64,000 nucleotides of DNA, taken from contig OY755238.1 of the NCBI GenBank assembly GCA_963576725.1, positions 23,698,845 to 23,762,844 of the forward strand. Direction: 5' to 3'. Made by a program: the position numbers and the translations under genes. Positions 31,090 to 41,872 of this stretch are shown one piece after another. Origin of the DNA: Azorinus chamasolen. Lineage: Eukaryota > Mollusca > Bivalvia > Cardiida > Solecurtidae. Position 1 is the first letter of the stretch; each line of letters begins with the position of its first letter. The notes beneath the pieces are model-generated. The model did no database searches, was not told the DNA's origin, and saw only the letters and a list, made by a program, of their open reading frames with translations.

Positions 31090-31396
31090 TTGGGTAAATG
31101 GTTAACATGGAGGAGTTTAGCTGTTTAACCCTTTAGGTAAATGGTTAACATGGAGGAGTTTATCTGTTTAACCCTTTAGGTAAATGGTTAACATGGAGGA
31201 GTTTAGCTGTTTAACCCTTTAGGTAAATGGTTAACATGGAGGAGTTTAGCTGTTTAACCCATTGGGTAAATGGTTAACATGGAGGAGTTTAGCTGTTCAA
31301 CCCATTGGGTAAATGGTTAACATGGAGGAGTTTAGCTGTTTAACCCATTGGGTAAAAGGTTAACATGGAGGAGTTTAGCTGTTTAACCCTTTACTA
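31090..31396 (+). repeat. 43-bp minisatellite, 7 copies
   Basis: TAAATGGTTAACATGGAGGA starts units at 31095, 31138, 31181, 31224, 31267, 31310 and 31353. Each unit holds TTTAACCCTTT, a T-element end; the array runs into the left end of a T2 element at 31382. Confidence 0.9.
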
Positions 31397-31707
31397 CATG
31401 GATATTCATGTAAGAAATAATTACGTCATGAATATTGTCCCATGATGATCTCACCTATGTTGAGTGTTGAGGAGAGAGTGATATTGTCCCATGTTGATTT
31501 ACTATTTATGGGTCAGTCCACTGCTACATTTCTTCCCAGGTTGTAAGAACATTTAATTGTGATTATGATTTGTCAGCCAGTACATTTCAATCTAATTAAT
31601 TTATACATGTGTGTTGTAGACAGCTTTAGTAATAGACATTGTCCAATTATCTAGTATCGTAAGTGTGTTTGAGGCATAATATTTCATTCATTGATGTGAG
31701 TAAATTG

Positions 31708-31888
31708 TTAACCCTATCCCTGTTCTATATTTATTCCAATTTTCAATACCTACTAAATATTCATGGACAAAACATTTATAATGATATACAGAATGTGTAA
31801 CATGGTAACCATTTTAGAGACTAAAGAAATTGATCTATCAAATTCCATTAGCAAATCTGGGTCTTCTTTGTTTGCAAATTCATGACTT
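31708..31888 (-). mobile_element. T1 element, inverted, hairpin lost
   Basis: TTAACCCTATCCCTGTTCTA through CCATTAGCAAA, then directly TCTGGGTCTTCTTTGTTTGC: most of both arms and the apex are deleted; right terminus missing. Confidence 0.75.
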
Positions 31889-32387
31889 TTTCAAACAATT
31901 TGGATTCAGATAAGACACGAAGTGACTTTCATCTCATTAGAATCCAAAGTATTTGACATATCAACACTTTTTATGCCATTGCAACTTATTAAGGCGAACG
32001 TTTTAAGAGGTGACTTATTAAGGTCAATGTCATACATCAGGTCAAAGGTCAAATTACGGCTCAAATTTATATTGGAAATAATTTTGTCAACATTCATCCT
32101 TCAAACTTGGCATGTGTCAGTTATGGAGGCAAACATTTTAGGGGTGACTTATTAAGGTCAATGTCAGTGGTCATATTGTGGGCACAGTGTTTCACAATCA
32201 CATCTTGTTTAGAATAAATTCAAGAAAACTGTACTTTTAGCTTTGAAGCTGACAGCATTTTGAAGTTACTTAACCCTTTCCTTTCCAATTGTTTTGACTT
32301 TCCAAAACGCTTTTGACTTTCTAAAATGCTTGGGGTTTTAAATCGGGATGGGAGGTGAGGAAGAAATGTGGTTGTTATTGAATAATA

Positions 32388-32560
32388 CAGTAGAACCTCA
32401 CTAAAACAACCACCTATTATATCAATTAAGAATTCTTTAAAAACAGATGGTTGCTTAATACAGGGCAAACGTAATGCAGAAAGCTCCGATAGAAACCATC
32501 TGATCTGGGTCTACTCTCTTTGCAAAGGCATGAAAAGGCATATGAAGGGAAAGGTCAAGG
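32388..32560. mobile_element. Chimera: left half P3, right half T2/T3
   Basis: Begins CAGTAGAACCTCACTAAAAC after TA, follows P3 up to AATGCAGAAAGCTCCGATAG, then continues AAACCATCTGATCTGGGTCT as a T-type right half to AAGGGAAAGG. The switch is at the hairpin apex (32482-32493). Confidence 0.85.
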
Positions 32561-32705
32561 TAATCAGTTTTGTATGTTTCTGTCCTGTAACCTTTTTAAC
32601 TGAGATTGTAAACAATGTAGACCCAGCTCAGAGGACTGTTAGAGGAGCCCTCTGATGAGGGCCTGCACTGTTTGTCAAAATTTTCAAATTGAATAGGCTC
32701 TATCA

Positions 32706-32958
32706 TTAACCCTTTTCCCTGTTCAATATCCATGTCAGAAATAATGATATCATGAATATTTATTAGCTCAATTTTTATAGTGTAAAATTTTCAAAGAAAG
32801 TTTTTACTTTAACAAGAACTATAGAATCAGATAAATATCATGTCAAAAGCAAACAGAGCAGACCCTGATCAGATGGCTCTCATAGGAGTCATCTGATCTG
32901 GGTCTACTCTATTTGCAAATGCGTGAAAAAGGTGTTTATATGGAAGGGGGGGGGGGGA
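32706..32958 (+). mobile_element. T3 element
   Basis: TTAACCCTTTTCCCTGTTCA; hairpin GCAAACAGAGCAGACCCTGA with apex GGCTCTCATAGGAGTC; right end TATATGGAAGGGGGG, where a poly-G replaces the terminus. Confidence 0.83.
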
Positions 32959-33004
32959 TAAATAGTTGTATGCCGTTCCTCTGTGAATACTCAGCATTTA
33001 AAGG

Positions 33005-33255
33005 TTTAATCATTTCCCTGTTCTTTATTAATACCAAATTTCAGTACCTGTTGAATATTCATTGACAAAATAGTCATAATGAAATATGGAAGGTGGAAAA
33101 TTACAGCCATTTTATACAGTAAAGAAACAGATCTTTCAAATTCCATTAGCAAACAGAGCAGACCCTGATCAGACAGCTCCTGCAGGAGCCGTCTGATCTG
33201 GGTCTTCTCTGTTTGCCAATGTGTGAAAACATTTTTATATGAAGGAAAGGGTTAA
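33005..33255 (-). mobile_element. T1 element, full length, inverted
   Basis: TTAATCATTTCCCTGTTCTT to ATATGAAGGAAAGGGTTAA; apex AGCTCCTGCAGGAGCC. Confidence 0.87.
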
Positions 33256-33510
33256 ACTGTTTAGCTATTTGGTTATGTTGAATTATGTTGTTGATTTTCA
33301 TTCCAAGAAGTATTATGGAGGAGGGGGAGGAAGAATATATGGCGTAGGTGCTACTTTGTACATATGTAATATATACCTATTTAACAATTTGTCTTCTAAC
33401 AGTGAATCTGTTATATCCTATACACACAGTATAGATCCAGATCAAATGCTGAGTAACACTGAATTTTATCAGGATCCAAACTCCTGTATATTTGAAGTGT
33501 AGATTGCAAA

Positions 33511-33570
33511 GAAATGGGAGAAAATGAAGCAAATGGGAGAAAATGAAGCAAATGGGAGAAAATGAAGCAA
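33511..33570 (+). repeat. 19-bp minisatellite, 3 copies
   Basis: GCAAATGGGAGAAAATGAA three times in tandem. Confidence 0.9.
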
Positions 33571-33674
33571 ATGAAATTTTTTGCAGACAACAATTTACTT
33601 TGCATAGAAGGACTTAACCCTTCTCCACAATTATTTAAGAATTTATTACTGCATGAATATTCATGGAATGATTA

Positions 33675-33927
33675 TTAACCCTTTACCTGATAGAAGCGGC
33701 TTTTAGCGTGTTTGATTTATTCCTCCGCTGAAGAAAATAGTTCAAATTCATACAGTCATGAACATATTGCATAATAAATATTTTCTATATCCTAGTAGGT
33801 GGTAGCTTAAAGCAGGCTGAAAGTAAAGCAGAATGCGCCTTAAGGCGCATTCTGCTTTACTTTCAACCTGCTTTAAGTGGTCATATGTCTTCAAAACTAG
33901 AAACAGGCTATTGGGTAAAGGGTTAAG
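33675..33927 (+). mobile_element. T9 element: TTAA ends with a P-type core
   Basis: TTAACCCTTTACCTGATAGA to GGGTAAAGGGTTAA, 253 bp. The central hairpin is not the usual T core but the P core: GGTGGTAGCTTAAAGCAGGC, GAAAGTAAAGCAGAATGCGC and its complement, apex GCGCCTTAAGGCGC. Confidence 0.85.
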
Positions 33928-34085
33928 GACATTTTTTCCTGTGGCAGAAACTTCAGAGACAGATATATTTTTCCATATGCAGACAGAGCAGACCCTGATC
34001 AGACAGCTTCTACAGGAGGTGTATGATTTTGGTCTACTCTGTTTGCAAAGGTGCCAAAAGTTGTCTATATGAGGGGAAGGGTTTT
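33924..34085. mobile_element. Right part of a T2/T3 element
   Basis: GGCAGAAACTTCAGAGACAG, hairpin GCAGACAGAGCAGACCCTGA with apex AGCTTCTACAGGAGG, end GAGGGGAAGGGTTTTAA. Confidence 0.7.
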
Positions 34086-34234
34086 AATACCCTTGGTATG
34101 ATAGTGTTATATATGTAGCCTGTGATAAATGTTATAAGCTTATTTTTAGTGTAAAAGAGATGTAGAGTGCATCTCTTCTGTCTGTACAAATGGTCAACCA
34201 GTACTCCATGAAATGCTTTAGGCATGTAAAATGG

Positions 34235-34463
34235 TGAACTCTTTACCTGACAGAAAAGCCTTTTCAAGCCTTTGCAAACAGAGCAGAATGAGATCAGAGG
34301 TCTCCTACAGGAGCCATCTGATCAGGGTCTGTTCTGTTTGCTACAGTTTCTGTCCATGTCAAAATGTCCTGTGTTCAAATTCAAGTATCAAAATTAATAC
34401 AATACATACCAATATTCATGATATAATTATTTTTAACATGAATTGTCATGAGGTAAAGGGTTA
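34235..34463 (-). mobile_element. T2 element, inverted
   Basis: AACTCTTTACCTGACAGAAA to GTCATGAGGTAAAGGGTTA; hairpin apex GTCTCCTACAGGAGCC. Confidence 0.78.
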
Positions 34464-34485
34464 TATTAGTTTTGACTGACATACA

Positions 34486-34914
34486 GTAGAACCTGTCTTA
34501 ACCCTTTCCCTGTTCTATGTATATTCAAAATTTCAATACCTACCTAATATTCATGGACAAAATAGTTATAAAGAAATATGGAAGGTGGAATATTGTAGCT
34601 ATTTTAGAAAGTATAGAAACAGATCTATTCAATTCCTTTAGCAAACAGAGAAGACCTTGATCAGACGGCTCTAGGAGCCGTCTGATCTGGGTCTACTCTG
34701 TTTGCAAATGCGTGAAAACACGTTTATATGAGGGAAAGGGTTAAGCGACCATTCATTTATTAAACATGGGAGCATAAAAAGCAGGTGGTTGCTTAATGCA
34801 GGCCAAAAGTAATTCAGAAAGCTGCAATAGGAGCTTTCTGTATTATTTTCAACCTGCATTAAGCTACCGCCTGTCTTAAAGATCCAGATGTAGACCAATT
34901 TTAATGGTCTACTG
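34486..34914. mobile_element. P3 element interrupted by T1
   Basis: CAGTAGAACCTGTC, interrupted, resuming GCGACCATTCATTTATTAAA, ending TTTTAATGGTCTACTG with TA flanks. Core AGCAGGTGGTTGCTTAATGC, apex AGCTGCAATAGGAGCT. Confidence 0.87.
34498..34744 (-). mobile_element. T1 element nested in P3 at its TTAA
   Basis: TTAACCCTTTCCCTGTTCTA to ATATGAGGGAAAGGGTTAA. Other P3 copies read CTGTCTTAAGTGACC uninterrupted (39291-39476), so the TTAA was duplicated on insertion. Confidence 0.92.
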
Positions 34915-34924
34915 TATTACCATG

Positions 34925-35155
34925 TTAACCCTTTCTTTCATATAAACACCTTTTTACACATTTGCAAACAGAGAAGACCCAGATCAGATTTGCTCCTTTT
35001 GGAGCATTCTGATCAGGGTCTGCTCTGTTTACTTATGGTAAGATACAGATACAGTTTCTGTGTCAGTCAAAATTTTCTGTGTTCTTATGTAAATTTAAAA
35101 AATAATCTAATTAATATTCATGATGTCATTATTTCTTACGTAAATATAGAACAGG
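34925..35155 (-). mobile_element. T3 element, inverted
   Basis: TTAACCCTTTCTTTCATATA, hairpin apex TGCTCCTTTTGGAGCA, end TATAGAACAGG. Confidence 0.78.
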
Positions 35156-35300
35156 TACTATGTCAACACTTTAGTATCTGCACTTTCTTCACACATCAGA
35201 CATTCAGACATAATATGCATGACCATAAGAATTCATCCACATTTTAGTTTGGGCAAAAGTCTTGTGTTATCTGCTCTTGATTTACAAAACGAGCATATAT

Positions 35301-35727
35301 TTAACCCTTTACCAGATAGAGACAATTTTTGATGCATTTGATTACAGAGTGGACCAGATCATATGATTTCTGTATGAGCCATCTTATCAGAGTCTGCTCT
35401 GTTTGCTTGTGGAATTATATAGATCTGATTCTGCTACAGTAAAACTTCTCTATAATGGCCACTAAACATCAAGTATTTTGTGTTAAAGGCAGGTGGCTGC
35501 TTAAAGCAAGGGGAAAGTGTAACAACGCTCCAAAAGGAGCATTCTCTTTTACTTTCCTTTGCTTTAAGCAGCCACCTGCCCTAAATACCAACTAATTAAC
35601 ACAATTTAGTGGCCGTTATAGAGAGGTTTAACTGTATTGACAAAAACTAATTTCATATTATGAAAATTCAGCTAATAAATATTCATGATGTCATTATTTT
35701 TGCATGAATATTCATTAAGTAAAGGGA
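35301..35727 (-). mobile_element. T2/T3 element, inverted, interrupted by P1
   Basis: TTAACCCTTTACCAGATAGA to ATTCATTAAGTAAAGGG. Interrupted after GATCTGATTCTGC and resumed at TTGACAAAAACTAATTTC. Confidence 0.82.
35437..35634. mobile_element. P1 element nested in a T element
   Basis: CAGTAAAACTTCTCTATAAT to GAGAGGTTTAACTG, TA on both sides. Apex CGCTCCAAAAGGAGCA. Confidence 0.9.
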
Positions 35728-35972
35728 TACTACAGATAAGACAAAGGAGACTCAATTGGCTTTGTAAAGCCAATGATACCATTATTAAAAGGTTATTGGA
35801 TAGGGACGAGTTTGTATGTAGATTGCAAACATGCCAAAATTTGCTCAAAATTGTCATAGTAATATTTCTTCCACTACATTTGAAACTTCAGCATCAAATA
35901 CATTGTAGTTGGATCTAGAAGTTCAGGCATCATAAATATTCAGTTGTTCTGTTGCTTTCACTGCCTTGTTTC

Positions 35973-36223
35973 TTAACCTTTTCCTTCATATAGAAGCATT
36001 TTCACGTCTTTACAAACAGAGTAGACCCAGATCAGCTGACTCCTACAGGAGCCATCTGATCAGGGTCTGCTCTGTTTGCTTATGACATGATATAGATCTG
36101 ATTCTATATTTTTTTGTCAAAGCAAACATTCTTTTGAAAATTTTACATTATAAATATTAGCTAATTAATACATGTATTCGTGATGTAATTTCTTACAGGA
36201 ATATTGAACAGGTTATGGATTAA
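35973..36223 (-). mobile_element. T3 element, inverted
   Basis: TTAACCTTTTCCTTCATATA to AACAGGTTATGGATTAA; hairpin apex ACTCCTACAGGAGCC. Confidence 0.82.
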
Positions 36224-36561
36224 TTCAATTTCTACATTTGCAGAGCTTTTTCCTCCATTAATTGCCATTTGCAAGTTTTGTCATTTGCTACTAATTCATG
36301 TTCGGAAAGTCGATCAGTTTGGATCCTGATCGGATGCCAAGTTACTTATCTTGATCCAAATTGTATAGGTCATCACAAGTTCACCACTAGCATGCAAAGA
36401 ACCTTTTACCCCATAGATATACCTATTAATGCCTTTTAAAACAGAGTAGACCCAGATCAGATGGCTCCTGTTTGGCCATGACAGAAACTGGGGAATTAGA
36501 TTTATATAATTATTAAAGCAAACAGAGTAGACCTTGATGGTCATCTCCGCTTGCAAAGGCT

Positions 36562-36789
36562 TTAACCCATTACCTCATAGGCTATTTTTAGATACAATCT
36601 CTTTGAATAAATCTACCAAAAAGGAGCATTAAATGAGAAAAGGAAAATGTTAAAATTTTGTAGTTTGAAACCATTGTGATAAATAGAGCATTTGCTCCTA
36701 TGGGAGCAAATGCTCCATTTATCACAATGGTTTCACAAAGTGACTTTTACAGAGTCATCAAAAGTCGTCAATATGAGGGAATGGGTTAA
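36562..36789 (+). mobile_element. T4 element, full length
   Basis: TTAACCCATTACCTCATAGG to ATATGAGGGAATGGGTTAA. Perfect hairpin, apex GCTCCTATGGGAGC. Confidence 0.9.
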
Positions 36790-37011
36790 AATGGGCATCT
36801 TTGGCGTGAGGAGTTAACCTCCTTGAATGAGGAGTCTTCAGTTTTAATTCCATGTTGTCACTGTTTACCTTATAACATGTACAGCAGTCTGTCATTGTTT
36901 TTTAGGCTGCACATTTGTCCCATATATACATATGTCTCTTATATACATATAATTATATGTATAGCACATCATTTTGAAAGTCATGGGTTGATTTGTAGTC
37001 TCATTTGACTG

Positions 37012-37202
37012 AATACCCCACAGGCTATTTTTAGATACAACCTCTTTGAATAAATCTACCAAAAAGGAGCTTTTACTAGAGAAAAGGAACATTTTAGAAT
37101 TTTGCAGCTTTTAAACCATTGTTTAAACTATTTATCACAATGGTTTAAAAAATTGACTTTTACAGAGTCGTCAAAAGGCGTCAATATGAGGGAGATGGTT
37201 CT
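37012..37202 (+). mobile_element. T4 element, apex deleted
   Basis: CCCCACAGGCTATTTTTAGA to AATATGAGGGAGATGGTT; the arms meet at ACCATTGTTTAAACTATTTA with the apex lost. Confidence 0.78.
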
Positions 37203-37313
37203 AAGGATTTTTGTATATGTGAGTTATATCATTAAATATACAGTTAACATGATTGTGTCAGAGTGAGTTTTTAATGTGGAATTGTCTGTCATTGTGTTAT
37301 TTACAGTGTACAG

Positions 37314-37545
37314 TTAATACTTTACCTGATAAATATTCATGTAAGAAATAATGACATCAGGAATATGTATTAGTTGAATTTTTATAATGGCATATGAACA
37401 CATGACTTCTTGTCCATGACAGCAGCTGTTGAAACAGATATGTACATGTAATTCCATAAGCAAACAGAGCAGATCCTGACCAGATAGATCCTACAGGAGC
37501 CGTCTGATCTGTGTCAAATCTGTTTGTAAAGGCATTAAAGGGTTT
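37314..37545 (+). mobile_element. T2 element
   Basis: TTAATACTTTACCTGATAAA; hairpin GCAAACAGAGCAGATCCTGA, apex GATCCTACAGGAGCC; right terminus decayed. Confidence 0.78.
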
Positions 37546-37619
37546 ACACGTTAGGCCCATTTATCTTGAAAGGTACCGTAAGTCTGAACATTGGAAAACA
37601 GTGTTGACTCTGATCAAAG

Positions 37620-37850
37620 GGCCACTATAATAGCATTTGTAAATGAAGTAGACCCAGATCAGATAGCTCCTGTAGGATTCAATTATTTTAAGAAGGGTCT
37701 GCACTGTTTGCTTATGGAATGATATATATCCGAGTCTTAAGTTTTTGCCATGGCCAAACATTTTTGTGTTCATGTGCCATCGTAAAAAAAATCATCTAAT
37801 TAATATTCATAATGTCGTTATTTCTTACATGAATATTGATGAGTTGTTAA
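37620..37850 (-). mobile_element. T2 element, inverted, diverged
   Basis: GTAAATGAAGTAGACCCAGA, AGCTCCTGTAGGATTC, GCACTGTTTGCTTATGGAAT and TTCTTACATGAATATTGATG mark it; both termini lost. Confidence 0.65.
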
Positions 37851-38038
37851 GACTGGTTACATTTCCCCCCCACAGTCAAGGATATATTTTGTGTAGACAA
37901 CACATGAAAATAATTTGTTACACAGTTGTCTACCAACTTGTACATGTAATGATGTATTTATGACCTATTTTTTCCTGTTTAATCAGGCAATAAACTATAT
38001 GTCATACCTGATACATCTCGTTTATTTATCTTCATGTA

Positions 38039-38236
38039 CAATCTCGATTATTCGAACACTAAAATATGCATTATTATCGATCTTTAAGACAGGAGGCAGC
38101 TTAATGCATGGTGAAAGTCACGCAGAAAGCTCCTCTAGGAGCTTTCTGCATGACTTTCACCATGCATTAAACAGACACCTGCCTAAAAGGGTATTGATTT
38201 TCTATACAGAAAATTCGAATAATCGAGATTTTACTG
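38039..38236. mobile_element. P4 element, full length
   Basis: CAATCTCGATTATTCGAACA to AATTCGAATAATCGAGATTT then TACTG, with TA flanks. Core GCAGCTTAATGCATGGTGAA, apex AGCTCCTCTAGGAGCT. Confidence 0.9.
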
Positions 38237-38493
38237 TATATCCATCGGGACTCTATTCACAGGGGCAATTTATGCCAGCAGTTGGAATGAGCCACTTTGC
38301 TCCATGAATATTCATAATGACATCATGAATATTGATTAGATTAAACCTCTCCCTCTTATAAATGCCGTAGACCTAGATCAGACAGCACCTATAGGAACTA
38401 TCTGATCAGGATCTGCTCTGATTGCTTATGAAATTGTAGTAGACCCGACTCTAGTTTCTACCAATACCAACTTAAATGCTGTATAATCACCAC

Positions 38494-38700
38494 CAACCCT
38501 TTACTCCATAAATACGCCTTTGCAAACGGAGTAGAATCAGAGTAGATCAGAGTCTGCTCTATGGTACAATATAAATATGATTCTACAGTTTCTACCATTG
38601 CTAAAACTCAGGTGTTCATGTGCTATTATAACAATTAATCTAATGAATATTCATGATGTCATTATTTATTTCATGAATATTCATGGAGTAAAGGATTAAA
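38494..38700 (-). mobile_element. T2 element, inverted, apex deleted
   Basis: AACCCTTTACTCCATAAATA to CATGGAGTAAAGGATTAA; the arms run GAGTAGAATCAGAGTAGATC to AGTCTGCTCT without an apex. Confidence 0.8.
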
Positions 38701-39059
38701 TAAAGAAATATGTTATTGCAAAATACAGGTGGTAGCTTAATGCAGATTGAATGCAATGCAGAAAGCTTCCCTAGGAGCTTTCTGCATTGTTAAAATTCAA
38801 GAAGTTCATTTTAAAAACGCATACACAAGCATTTATGAGAGATACATGGTATTTATTAGAGAAAATACAGTATTCAAACTGATGCAAGTAGTGTAGACCC
38901 AGATCAGGATTAGTTTGATTATACGATATTCACTCTGTAATACATCAGTTGTTGTCATTACCCTAAACATTCAGACTGATGCTAATAGTGTCGACACCAA
39001 TCAAAAGTTGCAGCTTTGTGAGATTATAGATGTACATGCCAATATGAAGTGACATTATA

Positions 39060-39260
39060 CAGTAAAACCTCTCTAAACCGGAATTCTAGTAGAGAAGAAT
39101 TTACATACTTTTAGGCAGGTGGTTGCTTATGCAGGGTGAAAGTCAGTCAGAAAGCTCCTAGAGGAGCTATCTGCATAACTCATCTTGCGTTAAGTTGCCA
39201 CCTGTCTCCAAGACCAATATTTTTTACCAAATTTAATGTCCGGTTTAGAGGGTTTTACTG
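39060..39260. mobile_element. P2 element, full length
   Basis: CAGTAAAACCTCTCTAAACC to CGGTTTAGAGGGTTTTACTG, TA on both sides; apex AGCTCCTAGAGGAGCT. Confidence 0.92.
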
Positions 39261-39290
39261 TAACAACAGACGGACAAGCCAATAACAATA

Positions 39291-39476
39291 CAATAGAGTC
39301 TGTCTTAAGTGACCATTAATTTATTGAACATAGGAGTCTTAAAAAGCAGGTGGTTGCTTAATGCAGGGCAAAAGTATAGCTTTCTGCATTACGTTTGACC
39401 TGCATTAACCTACCACATGCCTTATAGGTCCATGGTTACACTTCTTTTTGAGGGTCGCTTCAGACAGGTTCTGCTG
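39291..39476. mobile_element. P3 element
   Basis: CAATAGAGTCTGTCTTAAGT to GCTTCAGACAGGTTCTGCTG then TA. The core runs AGGGCAAAAGTATAGCTTTC with the apex half lost. Shows the uninterrupted P3 terminus. Confidence 0.85.
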
Positions 39477-39665
39477 TACATGTATGTCCCATATCAAGGT
39501 ATTAGCGGGCATCAAATCATTTAAAGGGACCATGGGCATACTAGCAGAGATTGCAACAATTTTTATTTTTTTCACAAGTTTTATTCAACATGAATTAATA
39601 CTAAACAAAATTACATTATTAATAATAATAATAATCACAATATTGCACATCTTCATGTCACCTTG

Positions 39666-39922
39666 CTAACCCTTTCCCTGTTTAATATTCATGTAAGAAA
39701 TAATGACATCATGAATATTTATTAGCTGAAATTTTATAATGGCATATGTACACAAGAGTTTTTTGGTAAAGGTAGAAACTGTGGAGTCTGATCTACATGT
39801 ATTATAATTTCATAAGCCAACAGTGCAGGTCCTGACCAGATGGCCCCAACCGGAGCTGTCTGATATGGGTCTGCTTTGTTTGCAAAGGCATGAAAATGTG
39901 ATTATATGAAGGAAAGGGTTAA
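39666..39922 (+). mobile_element. T3 element, full length
   Basis: CTAACCCTTTCCCTGTTTAA to ATATGAAGGAAAGGGTTAA. Hairpin apex GGCCCCAACCGGAGC. Lies just beyond the HSP70 3' end. Confidence 0.87.
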
Positions 39923-40018
39923 AAAATAAACTCAGCTAAAATTCCTGTCAACAGATTAAAATTCATACATCTGAATGAAAATTGTACATTTGTACTTTAT
40001 CAATCATTGTATTCAACA

Positions 40019-40024
40019 TTTATT
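40019..40024 (-). terminator. Candidate HSP70 polyadenylation signal
   Basis: AATAAA on the minus strand, 106 bases after the stop codon. A second AATAAA lies at 40082-40087; either may be used. Confidence 0.5.
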
Positions 40025-40129
40025 TTTCATATACATGGAATATCTATTTTGTAAAAAAAATATTTTCTTGTAAAATGACCATTTATTTAAAAATCTTAAT
40101 GTTAGTCCATGTCAAAATTTGGAAAACAT

Positions 40130-41872
40130 TTAATCAACTTCCTCCACTGTTGGCCCCTGTCCCGGACCAGATGTCTTGTGGCTCCCTGCTGGGCCCTGCT
40201 GTTGCTGAGGTCCACCATGCATCTTCACCATTACTGGTGAGCATTTTTTCTGGACTTCCTGCAGTTTGTGTTCAAATTCTTCTTTTTCTGCCAGTGAGTT
40301 ATTGTCAAGCCACTGTAGTGACTCATTACACACTGTTCTGACTGTTTCTTTGTCATCATCTGAGAGTTTGTCTCCAGCTTCCTCCACAGCCTGTTTCACA
40401 CTGAACACGTAATTCTCTAGGCTATTCCTGGCTAACACTTTCTCCTTCTGTTTGTTGTCTTCCTCCTTGTATCGCTCTGCTTCGTTCAACATTCTGTCAA
40501 TGTCCTCCTTGCTCAGTCTGCCTTTGTCATTGGTGATTGTGATTTTGTTGCTTTTGCCAGTGCTCTTATCAACTGCAGATACATTCAGGATGCCATTTGC
40601 ATCGATGTCGAATGATACATCTATCTGTGGTACTCCTCTTGGAGCTGGTGGAATTCCTGTCAGATCAAATCTGCCAAGTAAGTTGTTGTCTTTTGTCATT
40701 GCTCTCTCTCCTTCATAGACTTGAATAGACACAGCTGGCTGGTTGTCCGAGTATGTGGTGAAGGTGTTGGAGGCTTTGGTTGGTATTTTAGCATTTCTCT
40801 CTACAAGTTTGGTCATCACACCTCCTGCTGTTTCTATTCCCAGTGAGAGTGGAGCCACATCCACGAGTAATACATCTTTCAGTGTGTCTGTGGTATCACC
40901 ACTCAGAATGGCAGCCTGGACAGCAGCTCCATAAGCCACAGCCTCATCTGGGTTAATTGACTTGTTAAGTTCCTTGCCGTTCATAAAGTCACTGAGTAGT
41001 TTCTGGATCTTTGGTATGCGTGTTGAGCCTCCAACTAGTACCACATCATGAATCTGTGATTTGTCCAGTTTAGCATCTCTTAGAGCTTTTTCAACTGGTT
41101 CCATTGTTCCTCTGAATAAATCGGCACACATCTCTTCAAATCTCGCTCTAGTAATCTTTGAGTAAAAGTCCTGTCCTTCAAACAAGGAGTCAATCTCAAT
41201 GCTGGCCTCAGTACTGCTAGACAGGGTCCTCTTGGCACGTTCACAGGCTGTCCTCAGTCTGCGAAGACTCCTCTTGTTCTTGCTCACATCTTTGCCATAC
41301 TTCCTTCTGAATTCTTGGATGAAGTGGTTCATCATTCTGTTATCAAAGTCCTCACCTCCAAGATGTGTGTCTCCGGCTGTTGCTTTCACTTCAAAGATTG
41401 AACCCTCATCAATTGTTAAAATAGAAACATCAAAAGTCCCACCTCCCAAGTCAAAGATGAGGACATTTTTCTCATTCTTCAAGTTTTTGTCCAGACCATA
41501 TGCCAGGGCAGCAGCTGTTGGCTCATTGATGATTCTCAGTACGTTGAGACCAGCAATCATCCCAGCGTCTTTTGTAGCCTGTCTCTGGGAGTCATTGAAG
41601 TAGGCTGGGACTGTGATGACAGCGTTTGTAACTTTGTGGCCAAGATAAGCTTCTGCAGTATCCTTCATCTTGGTCAGCACCATGGAGCTGATCTCCTCCG
41701 GAGCAAATATTTTAGTCTCTCCCTTGTACTCTGCCTGTATCTTCGGCTTTGTGTTTTGGTTGACAATCTTGAAAGGCCAGTGCTTCTGGTCACTCTGGAC
41801 TGTGTCATCATCGAACTTCCTACCAATCAATCTCTTGGCATCAAAAATGGTATTGGTTGGATTCATTGCAGC
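40130..41872 (-). CDS. HSP70: HSP70 exon 2
   Basis: Acceptor TTTTAACAG then [20 protein letters not shown]; 580 codons and TAA at 40132-40130. Confidence 0.96.
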   Translation of the reverse strand, partial: AAMNPTNTIFDAKRLIGRKFDDDTVQSDQKHWPFKIVNQNTKPKIQAEYKGETKIFAPEEISSMVLTKMKDTAEAYLGHKVTNAVITVPAYFNDSQRQATKDAGMIAGLNVLRIINEPTAAALAYGLDKNLKNEKNVLIFDLGGGTFDVSILTIDEGSIFEVKATAGDTHLGGEDFDNRMMNHFIQEFRRKYGKDVSKNKRSLRRLRTACERAKRTLSSSTEASIEIDSLFEGQDFYSKITRARFEEMCADLFRGTMEPVEKALRDAKLDKSQIHDVVLVGGSTRIPKIQKLLSDFMNGKELNKSINPDEAVAYGAAVQAAILSGDTTDTLKDVLLVDVAPLSLGIETAGGVMTKLVERNAKIPTKASNTFTTYSDNQPAVSIQVYEGERAMTKDNNLLGRFDLTGIPPAPRGVPQIDVSFDIDANGILNVSAVDKSTGKSNKITITNDKGRLSKEDIDRMLNEAERYKEEDNKQKEKVLARNSLENYVFSVKQAVEEAGDKLSDDDKETVRTVCNESLQWLDNNSLAEKEEFEHKLQEVQKKCSPVMVKMHGGPQQQQGPAGSHKTSGPGQGPTVEEVD

